In this document: one piece after another, positions 1 to 9,098 of the stretch
Layout: each line of letters begins with the position of its first letter
How positions within the stretch are numbered: position 1 is the stretch's first letter
From: Granulosicoccus antarcticus IMCC3135
GTDB taxonomy: Bacteria; Pseudomonadota; Gammaproteobacteria; Granulosicoccales; Granulosicoccaceae
NCBI RefSeq assembly: GCF_002215215.1
Contig: NZ_CP018632.1
Location: forward strand, 6,754,501-6,818,500
Reading direction: 5' to 3'
DNA length: 64,000 bases
Translations under genes and position numbers: made by a program
The notes under the pieces: model-generated
What the model was told of the DNA's origin: nothing
The model's database searches: none
What the model saw: only the letters and a program-made list of their open reading frames with translations

Positions 1-1233
1 CATTGGGAAAGCCCTTTCGGACTCGATGACAGCTTCGCCTCGCGACGCTACGAGGCTCATTCTGCCGACGGTGGAACAGTCCGCTCACTGATAGATGCCT
101 CCTATCTGGTCGAACCCGAACCAGGCCTGTGGCTGTTGATGATCGATGCCAATGTTTTCGAGCCCCGTAATGGACAACGGGAAATCACTCGAAAAAAAGC
201 CTTTTTCGACAGCAGTGATGCCGGCTGGAATGCAGTCCTGCGTTGCAAGCCACATTTGATTACCTGGATCAGCGATGTCAGCAAACGTGCGCGCCAACTC
301 GGCAAAGCCCTGCTGAGTTTCTCCCACTATCCGGCCATGGATGCTTTTGATGATTGGAGTCTGAGCGAAAGCAGACTCTTCGGCCAGACAGAAACCTTGC
401 GTCGACGCCCAGACAAGCAAGTCGCCGAGACTTTACTGGAGGTGGGGCTCAGATTGCACCTGGGTGGTCATCTGCATATCAATGGTAAATCGACCTGCAA
501 TATCGGCAATCAACAGTTTACCGATATTGCAGTGCCTTCCCTGGCGGCTTTCCCACCGGCCTACAAGAGCCTTCACGCCACAGCTGAGCGATGCAGAGTC
601 GAGACCATTTCGCTCAATTCACTCGCCCTCGATCCGTGGCTGCTGGGTTGTTACCGAGCTGAAAACGATGCCTTGAAGCGTTCACAGGATCGTGCGCTGG
701 ATGCATTGAACTACGGTGATTTTCTGTACAAAAGGATGTATTCGCGTGTCGCGCAAAGCTATCTACCTAAAGAATGGCCGACAGACATTGCCGGCGAACT
801 GGAGGGCCGGAACGTGGCTGATCTGGCGAGCTTTCTGATCGCCCAACGCCGCGGCGCCCGACGCAACGGCGCCCGACAACTCGGCGCTCAACATGACGGC
901 ATTCCAGCTATCGATACCCAGTACGCCGCCGAGCTCAAATCCTTAAGTATCGCCCACTCGCTGGACATCGACGTATTTCAGGATTGCTCGATAATGGATC
1001 TGATTGTCGACTGGTACTGCCTGCGTCACGCAGGTCATCAGGCAGCCAGCTTTTCCCCTCTGCAGCGATTGAATCTCTATCGGTTTCTGGCACAGGAATT
1101 CGGCGATCTGCAATCAGTGGAAAATAATCCCACCGCTGCTTTCTTTCATGTTTTTCTAGGCGTCCTGCAGCAGTCCCTGCAGCGGCTTGAACCTGCAGGC
1201 TCGATGACTGATTTCATCGAACTGCGCCCTTGA
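1..1233 (+). CDS. Calcineurin-like metallophosphoesterase, 5'-truncated by window edge
   Basis: The frame is open from base 1 and runs to a stop at 1233, so the start and the first metal-binding motifs lie outside the window. The visible part contains SFSHYP, resembling the GNH/H block of the fold, and GGHLHINGKS, which matches the terminal GHxH metal-ligand motif of calcineurin-type phosphoesterases. The C-terminal 200 residues after that motif resemble no domain I recognise and include three copies of a GARxx-type pentapeptide (bases 853-897). Substrate unknown; phosphoesterase activity is inferred from the motif only. It is followed by a 116-bp gap and the convergent bolA gene. Confidence 0.75.
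   Translation, partial: HWESPFGLDDSFASRRYEAHSADGGTVRSLIDASYLVEPEPGLWLLMIDANVFEPRNGQREITRKKAFFDSSDAGWNAVLRCKPHLITWISDVSKRARQLGKALLSFSHYPAMDAFDDWSLSESRLFGQTETLRRRPDKQVAETLLEVGLRLHLGGHLHINGKSTCNIGNQQFTDIAVPSLAAFPPAYKSLHATAERCRVETISLNSLALDPWLLGCYRAENDALKRSQDRALDALNYGDFLYKRMYSRVAQSYLPKEWPTDIAGELEGRNVADLASFLIAQRRGARRNGARQLGAQHDGIPAIDTQYAAELKSLSIAHSLDIDVFQDCSIMDLIVDWYCLRHAGHQAASFSPLQRLNLYRFLAQEFGDLQSVENNPTAAFFHVFLGVLQQSLQRLEPAGSMTDFIELRP
853..897 (+). repeat. 15-bp tandem repeat, three copies, inside the phosphoesterase gene
   Basis: Units GGCGCCCGACGCAAC, GGCGCCCGACAACTC and GGCGCTCAACATGAC lie head to tail and in frame, encoding GARRN-GARQL-GAQHD. The first two units share their first 11 bases. 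The length is a multiple of three, so copy changes would keep the frame. Confidence 0.7.
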
Positions 1234-1308
1234 AGTCCTGCGTGGCTAGTAGTCCAACCATTGTGTTTCGCAAGTCTTCAGGGGATGCCAAGAGATAACC
1301 CGGACTAA

Positions 1309-1324
1309 GGGATCGTGAAATAAT
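1309..1324 (+). repeat. 16-bp relic of the palindromic element found at 8895-9051
   Basis: The bases GGGATCGTGAAATAAT are identical to the first 16 bases of the element at 8895. They are preceded by TAA and followed by CCCTAA, as if only the outer ends of an element remained. The site lies in the short gap between two convergent genes. Confidence 0.5.
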
Positions 1325-1349
1325 CCCTAAAGAACGACACCAGCATGTA

Positions 1350-1679
1350 TCAGTCACTATCAGCTTCATGTGCCTTGCCGCCCATGCAGGGAGGTGACTC
1401 AGGGACATCTCCGCCCCGCTCGCTCCATTCTGCAGAGGTATAGGTATGCATGGACAGTGCATGGATATCATTCTTCAACTGCTCTGCCAACAGTTTATTG
1501 ATGGTGCGATGACGACCGATCAGATTCTTGCCATCAAACTCATTACTCACAACCACCAGCTTGAAGTGACTTTCAGAGCCGGCAGGCACATTGTGCATAT
1601 GGCTTTCGTTGATAACGTCCAGCACGGTAGGTGCTAGAGCCTCCACCAGAATGTCATTGATTACGGTTGCTACTTTCAT
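1350..1679 (-). CDS. bolA: BolA family transcriptional regulator / Fe-S trafficking protein
   Basis: A 109-residue protein with the BolA hallmark segments ESHMHNVPAGSESHFK, then RHRTINKLLAEQL and HALSMHTYT, ending in a SPPC-type tail like that of E. coli BolA. The His in HALSMHTYT and the conserved RHR are typical of the group that binds [2Fe-2S] together with monothiol glutaredoxins. In the family BolA affects cell shape and stress gene expression. The extended C-terminal tail favours BolA over the shorter IbaG. It is transcribed alone, convergent with the phosphoesterase. Confidence 0.92.
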   Translation of the reverse strand: MKVATVINDILVEALAPTVLDVINESHMHNVPAGSESHFKLVVVSNEFDGKNLIGRHRTINKLLAEQLKNDIHALSMHTYTSAEWSERGGDVPESPPCMGGKAHEADSD

Positions 1680-1735
1680 TCGACAGATTCCTCATTTTAT
1701 CTGCCCATGATAACGCCTGACTTCAATCAGCGGTG

Positions 1736-1768
1736 CATGAGCGATAGGGTATGCAAAGCCTGCTCATG
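1736..1768. repeat. Inverted repeat upstream of bolA
   Basis: CATGAGC (1736-1742) and GCTCATG (1762-1768) form a perfect 7-bp inverted repeat separated by 19 bases. It lies between bolA and the divergent end of the MscS gene. No T-run follows on either strand, so a terminator role is uncertain. Confidence 0.3.
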
Positions 1769-1833
1769 ATGATTGCCGAAAATTACCTGACCCTCAAACA
1801 TGCAACCAGATTCCAGGCCTCAGACAGCCATTA

Positions 1834-3630
1834 TCAGATGGCAGGTGGAGGTGGAGCAGGAGGAGCACTCGCGGGCAACTGCTGAACAGTCATATGCGGG
1901 AACGGGATACCCCAGTTTTCCTCGGTACACACCTTCACACACGCCTGCTGAATCATCCGCTCTATCTTGAACAAGCCGGTGACGGCAGAGCTCTGCATAG
2001 TCACGTAAATCCAGAAATCCAGTGACGAGGCACCCGCCGCCTTGAACTCGACCTGAACCTGTTTGAGCGACTGCTTGTAGTCACTGTGCATAATGGCGTA
2101 TTCGATAGCCTCTCGTAAACGCGGGGCAACCGTGCTCAGGCTGATGTCCTGCAATTGATAGTCGATACCAAATACTGCAGGTATGGCATAAGTCTCCCCT
2201 CGGGACAGGTTTTCAAAGGTCCAGCGATAGAACTCATTCGAGGGTACGGAGGTGATGCTACCGCCGCCACTTTGCAATTCAATCACCTCGGGCGTCAAAC
2301 GCACGACCTGTCGAAACAAGCCGTTATCAAGCAGGAGATAGTCGTTCTTGCTGGCAGGAAACCATGGCTCCTTGCCTGCGGGTCGTGATACCAGCTCCCC
2401 CATCTGTTTGAGCGGTAGCCTTACGACGCCGGTAAGTTCTGGGTTACGCAGCACCGAATGCACATTGAGCGATACGACCTGCCAGGGCAGACCGTTGTAC
2501 ATGACGCGCTCATTCTCTCTGATACTGCCCAGATCCAGCAGTAATCGCGCCTCATGATAGAAACGCGGAACAGCCTGACGCAGGCCAAGAGCCAGCCCCA
2601 CCACGGCAATGATGGCAAGTCCCAACAGCAGCATGTCGCCACGCACGTAGAACACTGCCACCACCACCACTAGCACAATCATGAAGGAGACGGCACGAAA
2701 CACATATTGAGCCAGGCGTTTGCGAGTCCTGAAATCCGGGTGGTCGGCAAAGGCGCGCTTGGTCAGGATCAGGTTGAACAGGCCTCTGAGTCCATGCCAG
2801 ACAACGACGGCAAAACAGAATGCCAGAAACAGTGTCAGCCCGCGTCCCTTGATGAACTCAAGCAGGCCACTCTTCGCACTATTCCACCATTTCGTATCCG
2901 AATTTTGCAGCTCGTTAAGTTGTAGCTTGGCAAGCTTGGTTTTCTGATCGTTATCCGATAGTCGACGCTTCCATGATTTTCTGATCGAGCCAAGTGATGC
3001 CTGCAAATCGGGCTGCCCAATTGCCTCAAGCTCTGCATCAATATTCTCCATGGCCATCACGATTGCCTCTCGCTGCTTTGACAAGCGTTCAACCGAGGTC
3101 AGCAAACTACTGATCCGGCGAGGCTTTTCGGTCAGTGCCTTGAGATTGTCGACGATGGGCATGAGAATTTGCGACAACTCTACTTGCCAGTCAAATCCGG
3201 CTTCCTCTTCGTTGAACACAGAGGTGTCCACAGAACCGATGGCTGATTGCTCTAATGATTTGCGTAACTGCTTCAAATCAGCTGTCAGCTCATCCAGCTG
3301 TTGCTGGACACCACTCAGCGAGGAGGCATCAGCACTCTTGAACTCATTGCGAAGTTCCTGCTGGGCATCAAGGTTCGCCTGAATCAGTGCCTGGATGGTC
3401 TCAAGGCTACTAATTGCTTCCGGTGAAGCCACCAGAGGTGAATCAATACTGGGGGCCTCCTCTGCTGCGGCTAACACCGGTGGTGGCGCTTCGACAGCCT
3501 GGGAGAACACGACTGGGGACCACAGCTGGCAAAGCAGAAAAACAAGGCAGACAACCCAGGCAGGTCGAGTATTTCCTGTGTGCTGTCGACTCGATAACGG
3601 TGAACCCGCCGAAGTTACAATCGTCATCAT
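1834..3630 (-). CDS. MscS-family mechanosensitive channel with periplasmic coiled-coil domain
   Basis: About 598 residues. I start it at the ATG at 3630; a TTG five codons upstream is also possible. A cleavable signal peptide (hydrophobic WVVCLVFLLCQLWSPVVFSQA) is followed by a roughly 200-residue Gln/Leu-rich coiled-coil segment. A membrane block then has helices around LFLAFCFAVVVWHGL and FMIVLVVVVAVFYV and the pore-like helix GLALGLRQAVPRFYHEARLL. A C-terminal soluble beta domain follows, ending in a Pro/Ala-rich tail. This is the layout of larger MscS relatives, which release solutes on hypo-osmotic shock. The pore helix lacks the Gly/Ala pattern of E. coli MscS, so gating properties cannot be read. 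Monocistronic or co-transcribed with mtfA (gap about 66 bp). Confidence 0.82.
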   Translation of the reverse strand: MMTIVTSAGSPLSSRQHTGNTRPAWVVCLVFLLCQLWSPVVFSQAVEAPPPVLAAAEEAPSIDSPLVASPEAISSLETIQALIQANLDAQQELRNEFKSADASSLSGVQQQLDELTADLKQLRKSLEQSAIGSVDTSVFNEEEAGFDWQVELSQILMPIVDNLKALTEKPRRISSLLTSVERLSKQREAIVMAMENIDAELEAIGQPDLQASLGSIRKSWKRRLSDNDQKTKLAKLQLNELQNSDTKWWNSAKSGLLEFIKGRGLTLFLAFCFAVVVWHGLRGLFNLILTKRAFADHPDFRTRKRLAQYVFRAVSFMIVLVVVVAVFYVRGDMLLLGLAIIAVVGLALGLRQAVPRFYHEARLLLDLGSIRENERVMYNGLPWQVVSLNVHSVLRNPELTGVVRLPLKQMGELVSRPAGKEPWFPASKNDYLLLDNGLFRQVVRLTPEVIELQSGGGSITSVPSNEFYRWTFENLSRGETYAIPAVFGIDYQLQDISLSTVAPRLREAIEYAIMHSDYKQSLKQVQVEFKAAGASSLDFWIYVTMQSSAVTGLFKIERMIQQACVKVCTEENWGIPFPHMTVQQLPASAPPAPPPPAI

Positions 3631-3696
3631 TTTTGCCAAATACAATAAGACACAGACATTAGCATCACCTTCGGTTTTTCTTGTCGACTCATCATT

Positions 3697-4488
3697 TCAT
3701 GAATGCAGCCGCCATGCCGGCGCACTACCGGCGGAGTGATGCCGTAGAGTACGTTGCCCGAAGAATTGCTCCAGCTGCTCGTACACTTCAGGAAATACAG
3801 CATGAAGCTGGCCAGGAGCCTCAAAGAAGTACTCACTACAGACTGCAAAGAATTCCGCAGGACTTGTCGCGGCATAGGCATCAATGGCCGCAGGCAATCC
3901 CCTGTCAAGTTGCCAGTTCAAGGTATCGAAGGCACTCTGAAGATCTAGAGACCATTGCCGTGACGACAAGTTCGGCGGCATCGGCGGAAAGCCATTGACA
4001 ACGCCATTCACGCCATCAAGTTTATGTGCGAATTCGTGCAGGATGACATTACCGCCGGGCCGTGGTTGCAGCACATCTGACCACGCCAGAACCACAGGGC
4101 CGTTCAACCAGGCCTCACCGGCCAGAGTTCGCCCACCAGCATGAACGACACCAGCCTGATCAATATGCCGATGCGGCGAGAGAAAGGCATCCGGGTACAC
4201 GATAATCGAATGCAACGCCCGGTAATCCAGATGCGGCAGATCAAGCGTCAGCAGACAGGCATGCAAGGCAATCTGCAAACGTATGCCATCATCCAGCACC
4301 ATGCCCCGTGCCGCCTCAAATGATTTGGTCTGCAAAAAACGCTCGGCGGCCAGCTTCAGCCTTGCCAGCGCATCTCGGTCCAGATGGAGCACTGCCGGAC
4401 TGCGCGCCACTATCTGTTGCCAAAGCTGCTCCGTGACCGGAGGATCAACTACCCGACGGCCCCTGAAAAGATCTTTGTACCACGGCAT
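3697..4488 (-). CDS. mtfA: Zinc-dependent peptidase MtfA (M90 family)
   Basis: 263 residues, the usual MtfA length. The zinc site HEFAH is at residues 151-155, followed by KLDGVNG as in the family, and the conserved SPAEFFAVCSEYFF segment near 210 supplies the distal glutamate. In E. coli MtfA is a cytosolic aminopeptidase that also binds the repressor Mlc and so links to glucose PTS control. Whether an Mlc partner exists here is not visible. It lies just downstream of the transglycosylase gene on the same strand (gap about 18 bp), so co-transcription is likely. Confidence 0.93.
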   Translation of the reverse strand: MPWYKDLFRGRRVVDPPVTEQLWQQIVARSPAVLHLDRDALARLKLAAERFLQTKSFEAARGMVLDDGIRLQIALHACLLTLDLPHLDYRALHSIIVYPDAFLSPHRHIDQAGVVHAGGRTLAGEAWLNGPVVLAWSDVLQPRPGGNVILHEFAHKLDGVNGVVNGFPPMPPNLSSRQWSLDLQSAFDTLNWQLDRGLPAAIDAYAATSPAEFFAVCSEYFFEAPGQLHAVFPEVYEQLEQFFGQRTLRHHSAGSAPAWRLHS

Positions 4489-4506
4489 CTACTACACGAC
4501 TCTGGA

Positions 4507-6528
4507 TCAGACCCCGGATGCAGCTGCCGGTATGGGGCGTAGCTTTTCACTCAGGCGCTGGGCCGTCCCCCTCAGGTGGTAATCATAGATGGCAGCGTAG
4601 GCCAGCACTGCACGCACATAGCGCCTTGTTTCGGTAAACGGAATCGTGTCTATCCAGATATCCGCCTCGATACTGCTGTCCCGTAACCACTGATCAACTC
4701 GACTGGGTCCGGCGTTGTAACTGGCGGTCGCCAGCACCTGATGATCATTGAACTTGTTCATCACATGTCGCAGATAGTAGGTACCAAATCCGATATTGGT
4801 AGCGGAGTCAGTCAAATCGCCTTTCCAGTTTCTCTTGCCTTGCAGGCCGGCCACATATTTGGCCGTTGCCGGCATCAGCTGCATCAGCCCCACCGCACCA
4901 GCACCGGAACGTACATCCCGGATGTAGGCACTCTCACGACGCATTACACCGAATATCCAGGCAGGTTCGATACTGTGTTCCATTGATGCCCTGGCAACAT
5001 CACTGCGATAGAGCACCGGAAAGCGCAGTGCAATGGCTCGCGGGCTGTCACTCAAGCCGGCCGCATAGATTGCCCGATCATGCATACCCCAGCTACTCGC
5101 CAGAACGGCAGCCGTCGCCAGTTCCTCGCTGGTCTTGCCACGTAGCCAGTTATTCCATTCGCGACGACTTTCATTGGTCAGATCAACATGATGAAATTCT
5201 CGTGCACGTACCAAAGCGGGCTCTGCCGACAAACGAGCCAGCAAAGAGACACCCGGAATTATCGGTTCGTCATAGATCGAGTATTCAAGCTGCATTTTGT
5301 CCGCTGACAGAAAACCGTAGTACGACTGCAGATCAGCCAGTTTGGTATAGATGGCTTGCGCCTCTGAAACACGATCCAGTTGCCCTAAAGCACGGGCTTC
5401 CCAATAGGCCCAGTGATCCTCCTGGCGCTCCTCGGGAGGTAGCAATGCAATGCTGGCAAGTACAGCTGGCCAGTCCTGCGCAAGCAAAGAGGTTCGAATG
5501 CGCCATTCCATCAACTCAAGATCGTCTTCGCGAACCTCGAAGCTGCGCAACCAGGCAGCAGCCTCTGGCATACGTCGGTAGGCCGCCCGCATGGCCAGCG
5601 CACGATGGGTTTCGTAATAACCATCCGCTGTAAACGCGTATTTGTCCCGAATCTTCAACCAGTGCGTCATGGCAGCCAGCGTATCCTCGCGCGACCAGTC
5701 GACCAGTAGATCCAGCAAGATGATCCGGTTAAGCAGTGTGTCCTGATCCAGATCGCCGCTGAGCACGAAGGCCTGCGGCTTTTTGCCCGATTTGATCCAG
5801 CGCTCTACCTGTTTTCGATCAGTGGTGGCCAGATAGCCCAACATCGGTTTGGCAAACTCGGGCTTGTTGGCCTCCATGGCCTGGTAGATCTTCTCCCAGA
5901 TGGCAGCCACCGGCGGTGTGTTCGCCGCCTGCAGTTTGTCCAGTATTTCCTGGCAGTCTTTGTCGTGCTTGCGCGGTTTGACCCACAGCTCGATCACATC
6001 ATCATCAAAGCCATCCAGAGCCCCTGTCGCCTGCCTGGCCTGCAGCATCTCGCAACTCATGGCAGCCGCCAGCCGTGAATGGCTGAGTGCAAGAAAAGTG
6101 CGCCATTGTTCAGTGTCTGCAAAGCGCTTTTGCAGCGTGTGCGTCAGACGACGCGTCAAGGAGGCATCCCCCGTACGCTGCTCGAAATCATTGAGCTGAT
6201 CGATTTGTACCGCCCCCGGCGTCTCATCCCGCCAGTCTCTCTTCAACCGCTCGTATTCCAGATATTCCCGCAAGGGGTAGTCTGCCAGGGCCACCTCCAA
6301 CGCATCGAAACGAGACCGTTGTCCGGATTTCAGGGCATCGAGCGCCTGAGTGAACTGCTCGCGCTCAGCCGCATAAACGGCATCAACAGCCTCGACCGAG
6401 CCGGCAGTCTGAGCTGTCGCCTCACCACTTGCGGCAAGACTCACGGAAGCCAGCGCCAGCAGGCAGGCTGCCAGTCGCTGGGAAGTTACCGGCCTGAAGG
6501 CCATTTGTCGCTTGAAATCAAACATCAT
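4507..6528 (-). CDS. slt: Soluble lytic murein transglycosylase (Slt70-type)
   Basis: The signal peptide (RLAACLLALASVSLA, then an ATAQ cleavage region) is followed by a long alpha-superhelical region and a C-terminal lysozyme-like domain. The catalytic Glu is in the segment RRESAYIRDVRSGAGAVGLMQLMPAT, 141 residues from the C-terminus; GLMQLMP and ASYNAGP are the standard Slt motifs. The enzyme would cleave murein in the periplasm to give 1,6-anhydromuropeptides. Several in-frame starts exist (TTG 6579, ATG 6564, 6528, 6504). I chose 6528 because it gives a normal signal peptide, but no strong ribosome site decides it. It probably heads an operon with mtfA. Confidence 0.9.
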   Translation of the reverse strand: MMFDFKRQMAFRPVTSQRLAACLLALASVSLAASGEATAQTAGSVEAVDAVYAAEREQFTQALDALKSGQRSRFDALEVALADYPLREYLEYERLKRDWRDETPGAVQIDQLNDFEQRTGDASLTRRLTHTLQKRFADTEQWRTFLALSHSRLAAAMSCEMLQARQATGALDGFDDDVIELWVKPRKHDKDCQEILDKLQAANTPPVAAIWEKIYQAMEANKPEFAKPMLGYLATTDRKQVERWIKSGKKPQAFVLSGDLDQDTLLNRIILLDLLVDWSREDTLAAMTHWLKIRDKYAFTADGYYETHRALAMRAAYRRMPEAAAWLRSFEVREDDLELMEWRIRTSLLAQDWPAVLASIALLPPEERQEDHWAYWEARALGQLDRVSEAQAIYTKLADLQSYYGFLSADKMQLEYSIYDEPIIPGVSLLARLSAEPALVRAREFHHVDLTNESRREWNNWLRGKTSEELATAAVLASSWGMHDRAIYAAGLSDSPRAIALRFPVLYRSDVARASMEHSIEPAWIFGVMRRESAYIRDVRSGAGAVGLMQLMPATAKYVAGLQGKRNWKGDLTDSATNIGFGTYYLRHVMNKFNDHQVLATASYNAGPSRVDQWLRDSSIEADIWIDTIPFTETRRYVRAVLAYAAIYDYHLRGTAQRLSEKLRPIPAAASGV

Positions 6529-6628
6529 CACCACACCCGGATACGCTCTTGCCAACCGATTCATTACAGGTACGACCAAAGAAAGTTAGAATCGTCGTTT
6601 GAACCCGATAGTTGTACAAGGCTTAACC

Positions 6629-7504
6629 ATGCAAGCGAGCGACCAATTCACAGCAGACACCTCACCCGATACTACCGTCGGAACTGAGTACATTAACCTG
6701 TCAGGCTACCGATTCCTACCGTTGGATTACCTGCCGCTTCTGCAGGCTGATTTACACGCCTCTTTGGCTGAAACAGGTGTACTTGGCACGATTCTGTTAG
6801 CTGATGAAGGCATCAATGTCGCCCTGGCAGGCACAGCTGCGCAATGTCAGGCCGCCAGAACAGTATTCGACAATGATGAACGCTTCCGCGAGCTGTGGCT
6901 CAAGGAAAGTGTCTCAGAGCTTATTCCCTTCTCCAAACTGAAAGTACGCATTCGCCACGAAATCATCGCCTTTGATGGGCCCGAGGCCCGCACTCGACAG
7001 CTTGAGCGGCCTACAGCGCCCGCTCTGCCCCCTGAAGAGCTTGCCCAGTGGCTGGACTCAGGCAAGGATTTCACGTTGCTGGACACACGTAACACCTACG
7101 AGGTCGAATCCGGCACCTTCCAGCAGGCTGAACACCTGGATATAGCGCATTTTCGAGATTACCAGAAAGCCATAAAAACAGCGCTGGAGAGCGGCACGCT
7201 GGACCCCAAGAAGCCGATTGTCACCTTCTGTACCGGTGGTATACGCTGCGAGAAGGCGGCCCCCTGGATGATTGAACAGGGGTTCAAGGAGGTCTACCAG
7301 ATTGAAGGGGGCGTTCTCAACTACTTTGAAAAAACCGGCGGCAAGCACTGGGAAGGCGACTGTTTCGTCTTCGATGACCGGGTCGAAGTCGACAAGGCAT
7401 TACAACCTACCGGCGCCACCTGGTGTACCGAGTGCCAGCTGACCATCAGCCCCGGCAAGCAATGCAGTTGTCAGTCTTCACGCACAGCCATGGAAATGGT
7501 GTAG
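6629..7504 (+). CDS. trhO: tRNA uridine(34) hydroxylase TrhO (rhodanese family, YceA-like)
   Basis: About 291 residues from the ATG at 6629; an upstream TTG at 6599 would add 10 residues. It has an N-terminal UPF0176 domain (YRFLPLDYLP, LLADEGINVALAG) and a rhodanese domain with the active-site loop FCTGGIRC, the nucleophilic Cys being residue 201. A C-terminal Cys cluster (CTECQ...CSCQ) follows. TrhO makes 5-hydroxyuridine at position 34 of tRNA with molecular oxygen, the first step of cmo5U/mcmo5U modification. It is divergent from slt, and its 3' end overlaps the convergent methyltransferase gene by 34 bp. Confidence 0.92.
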   Translation: MQASDQFTADTSPDTTVGTEYINLSGYRFLPLDYLPLLQADLHASLAETGVLGTILLADEGINVALAGTAAQCQAARTVFDNDERFRELWLKESVSELIPFSKLKVRIRHEIIAFDGPEARTRQLERPTAPALPPEELAQWLDSGKDFTLLDTRNTYEVESGTFQQAEHLDIAHFRDYQKAIKTALESGTLDPKKPIVTFCTGGIRCEKAAPWMIEQGFKEVYQIEGGVLNYFEKTGGKHWEGDCFVFDDRVEVDKALQPTGATWCTECQLTISPGKQCSCQSSRTAMEMV

Positions 7505-8052
7505 CTCTTGCCCTGCTTGATCTTCTTGTAATTACCGAAGGTCTCGTTGAACGATCGCTTGATGAAATCACGCAGGCCGTTGATGGTGACCACTACGATA
7601 CGGGCGCCCGGAACCATGCGTTCACGGGCGTCGTGAAACATGATCTGGAAGAACTCGTTACCGACCTTGGCGGGAAGATTGGACACCACCAGAGTCAGCG
7701 GCAAATCGGCAGGAACATGACTGAAGCCATTGCTCAGGTAGCTTTGGGCGTTAGTCAGACCATTGCGCTGTGCATTGGCTTGTGTGTATTCGATGGCCAG
7801 AAAATCCTTGTCCACCAGATGCACCTGCCCATTGCGTGAGCGCTGAGCGATGGACAAACCCACGGGTCCGTAACCACAGCCCATGTCAAGTGTTACATCA
7901 TCGTCGCGAACGTCGAGATATTCCAGTAACAGTAACGTCCCTTCATCAATCGCGCGAGGCGAAAACAGGCCCCAAGTGGTGTGAAAGCACAAGGGCTGCC
8001 CCACCAGATTGGCGTTGATGATGAGATCTTTTCTTAGATGATCGATAGACAT
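7471..8052 (-). CDS. Class I SAM-dependent methyltransferase, RsmC/small-domain type
   Basis: 193 residues. The SAM-binding loop is LDMGCGYGPVGLSIA (motif I), followed by VHLVDKDFLAIEYTQ and the post-motif SNLPAKVG. In RNA and DNA N-methyltransferases this last position is usually NPPF/NPPY, so NLPA is a divergent version. The fold and the VGQPLCFHTTWGLFSPRAIDEGTLLLLE region resemble the C-terminal half of RsmC and RlmG, which methylate guanine in rRNA, but the N-terminal half of those proteins is missing. An rRNA methyltransferase is likely; the exact target is unknown. It is convergent and overlapping with trhO. Confidence 0.75.
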   Translation of the reverse strand: MSIDHLRKDLIINANLVGQPLCFHTTWGLFSPRAIDEGTLLLLEYLDVRDDDVTLDMGCGYGPVGLSIAQRSRNGQVHLVDKDFLAIEYTQANAQRNGLTNAQSYLSNGFSHVPADLPLTLVVSNLPAKVGNEFFQIMFHDARERMVPGARIVVVTINGLRDFIKRSFNETFGNYKKIKQGKSYTISMAVRED

Positions 8053-8145
8053 GTGTCTAAGTATGGCACTCAGTGATCAGTTTTCGTGCATTTTCATGTC
8101 TAATTCGCTACCCTGAACTGCGCAATAGTCATGAGGGGCACTTAA

Positions 8146-8820
<675 letters not shown>

Positions 8821-8829
8821 TTGATCTTT

Positions 8830-8886
8830 GCTGACCGGGAGCTGCTGTCTTGATGGACAAAACAGCGCAAGTACTTCCCGGTCAGC
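8830..8886 (+). terminator. Inverted repeat behind adk, possible terminator
   Basis: GCTGACCGGGA (8830-8840) pairs perfectly with TCCCGGTCAGC (8876-8886), an 11-bp stem starting 10 bases after the adk stop. The loop is 35 bases and no clear T-run follows, so it may be an RNA-stabilising hairpin rather than an intrinsic terminator. Confidence 0.45.
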
Positions 8887-8894
8887 AGTTCTTA

Positions 8895-9051
8895 GGGATC
8901 GTGAAATAATTAAGTATCAGTTTTCAGTTGGTCCTGCGCCTGTCCGGCAAGGCGTGAGAAGGGCGAATAGCTTGCTATTCAACCGCCGAACAACGCTGCA
9001 GGGCAGGATGCAGGGACGACTGAAAATGATAATTAATTGTTTCACGATCCC
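8895..9051. mobile_element. 157-bp palindromic element, MITE- or REP-like
   Basis: The two halves are inverted copies. Both ends begin GGGATCGTGAAA, continue nearly identically (AATTAA, TATCA, TTTTCAGT, then CCTGC blocks), and the exact centre is GAATAGC-TT-GCTATTC (8965-8980). The whole element could fold into one long imperfect hairpin. It is flanked on both sides by TTA, compatible with a 3-bp target duplication. It has no coding capacity. A 16-bp relic of the same end occurs at 1309. These traits fit a non-autonomous miniature element; the helper transposase is not in the window. Confidence 0.72.
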
Positions 9052-9098
9052 TTACTCTACGATTGAGTTTGTCGAACCTGACGATTGAGCCTGCTCAC

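Noticed and set aside
4866-5633. Long plus-strand open frame of 255 codons opposite slt
   Set aside because: It is the complement of a well-supported gene, has His/Pro/Arg-rich composition typical of shadow frames and matches no family.
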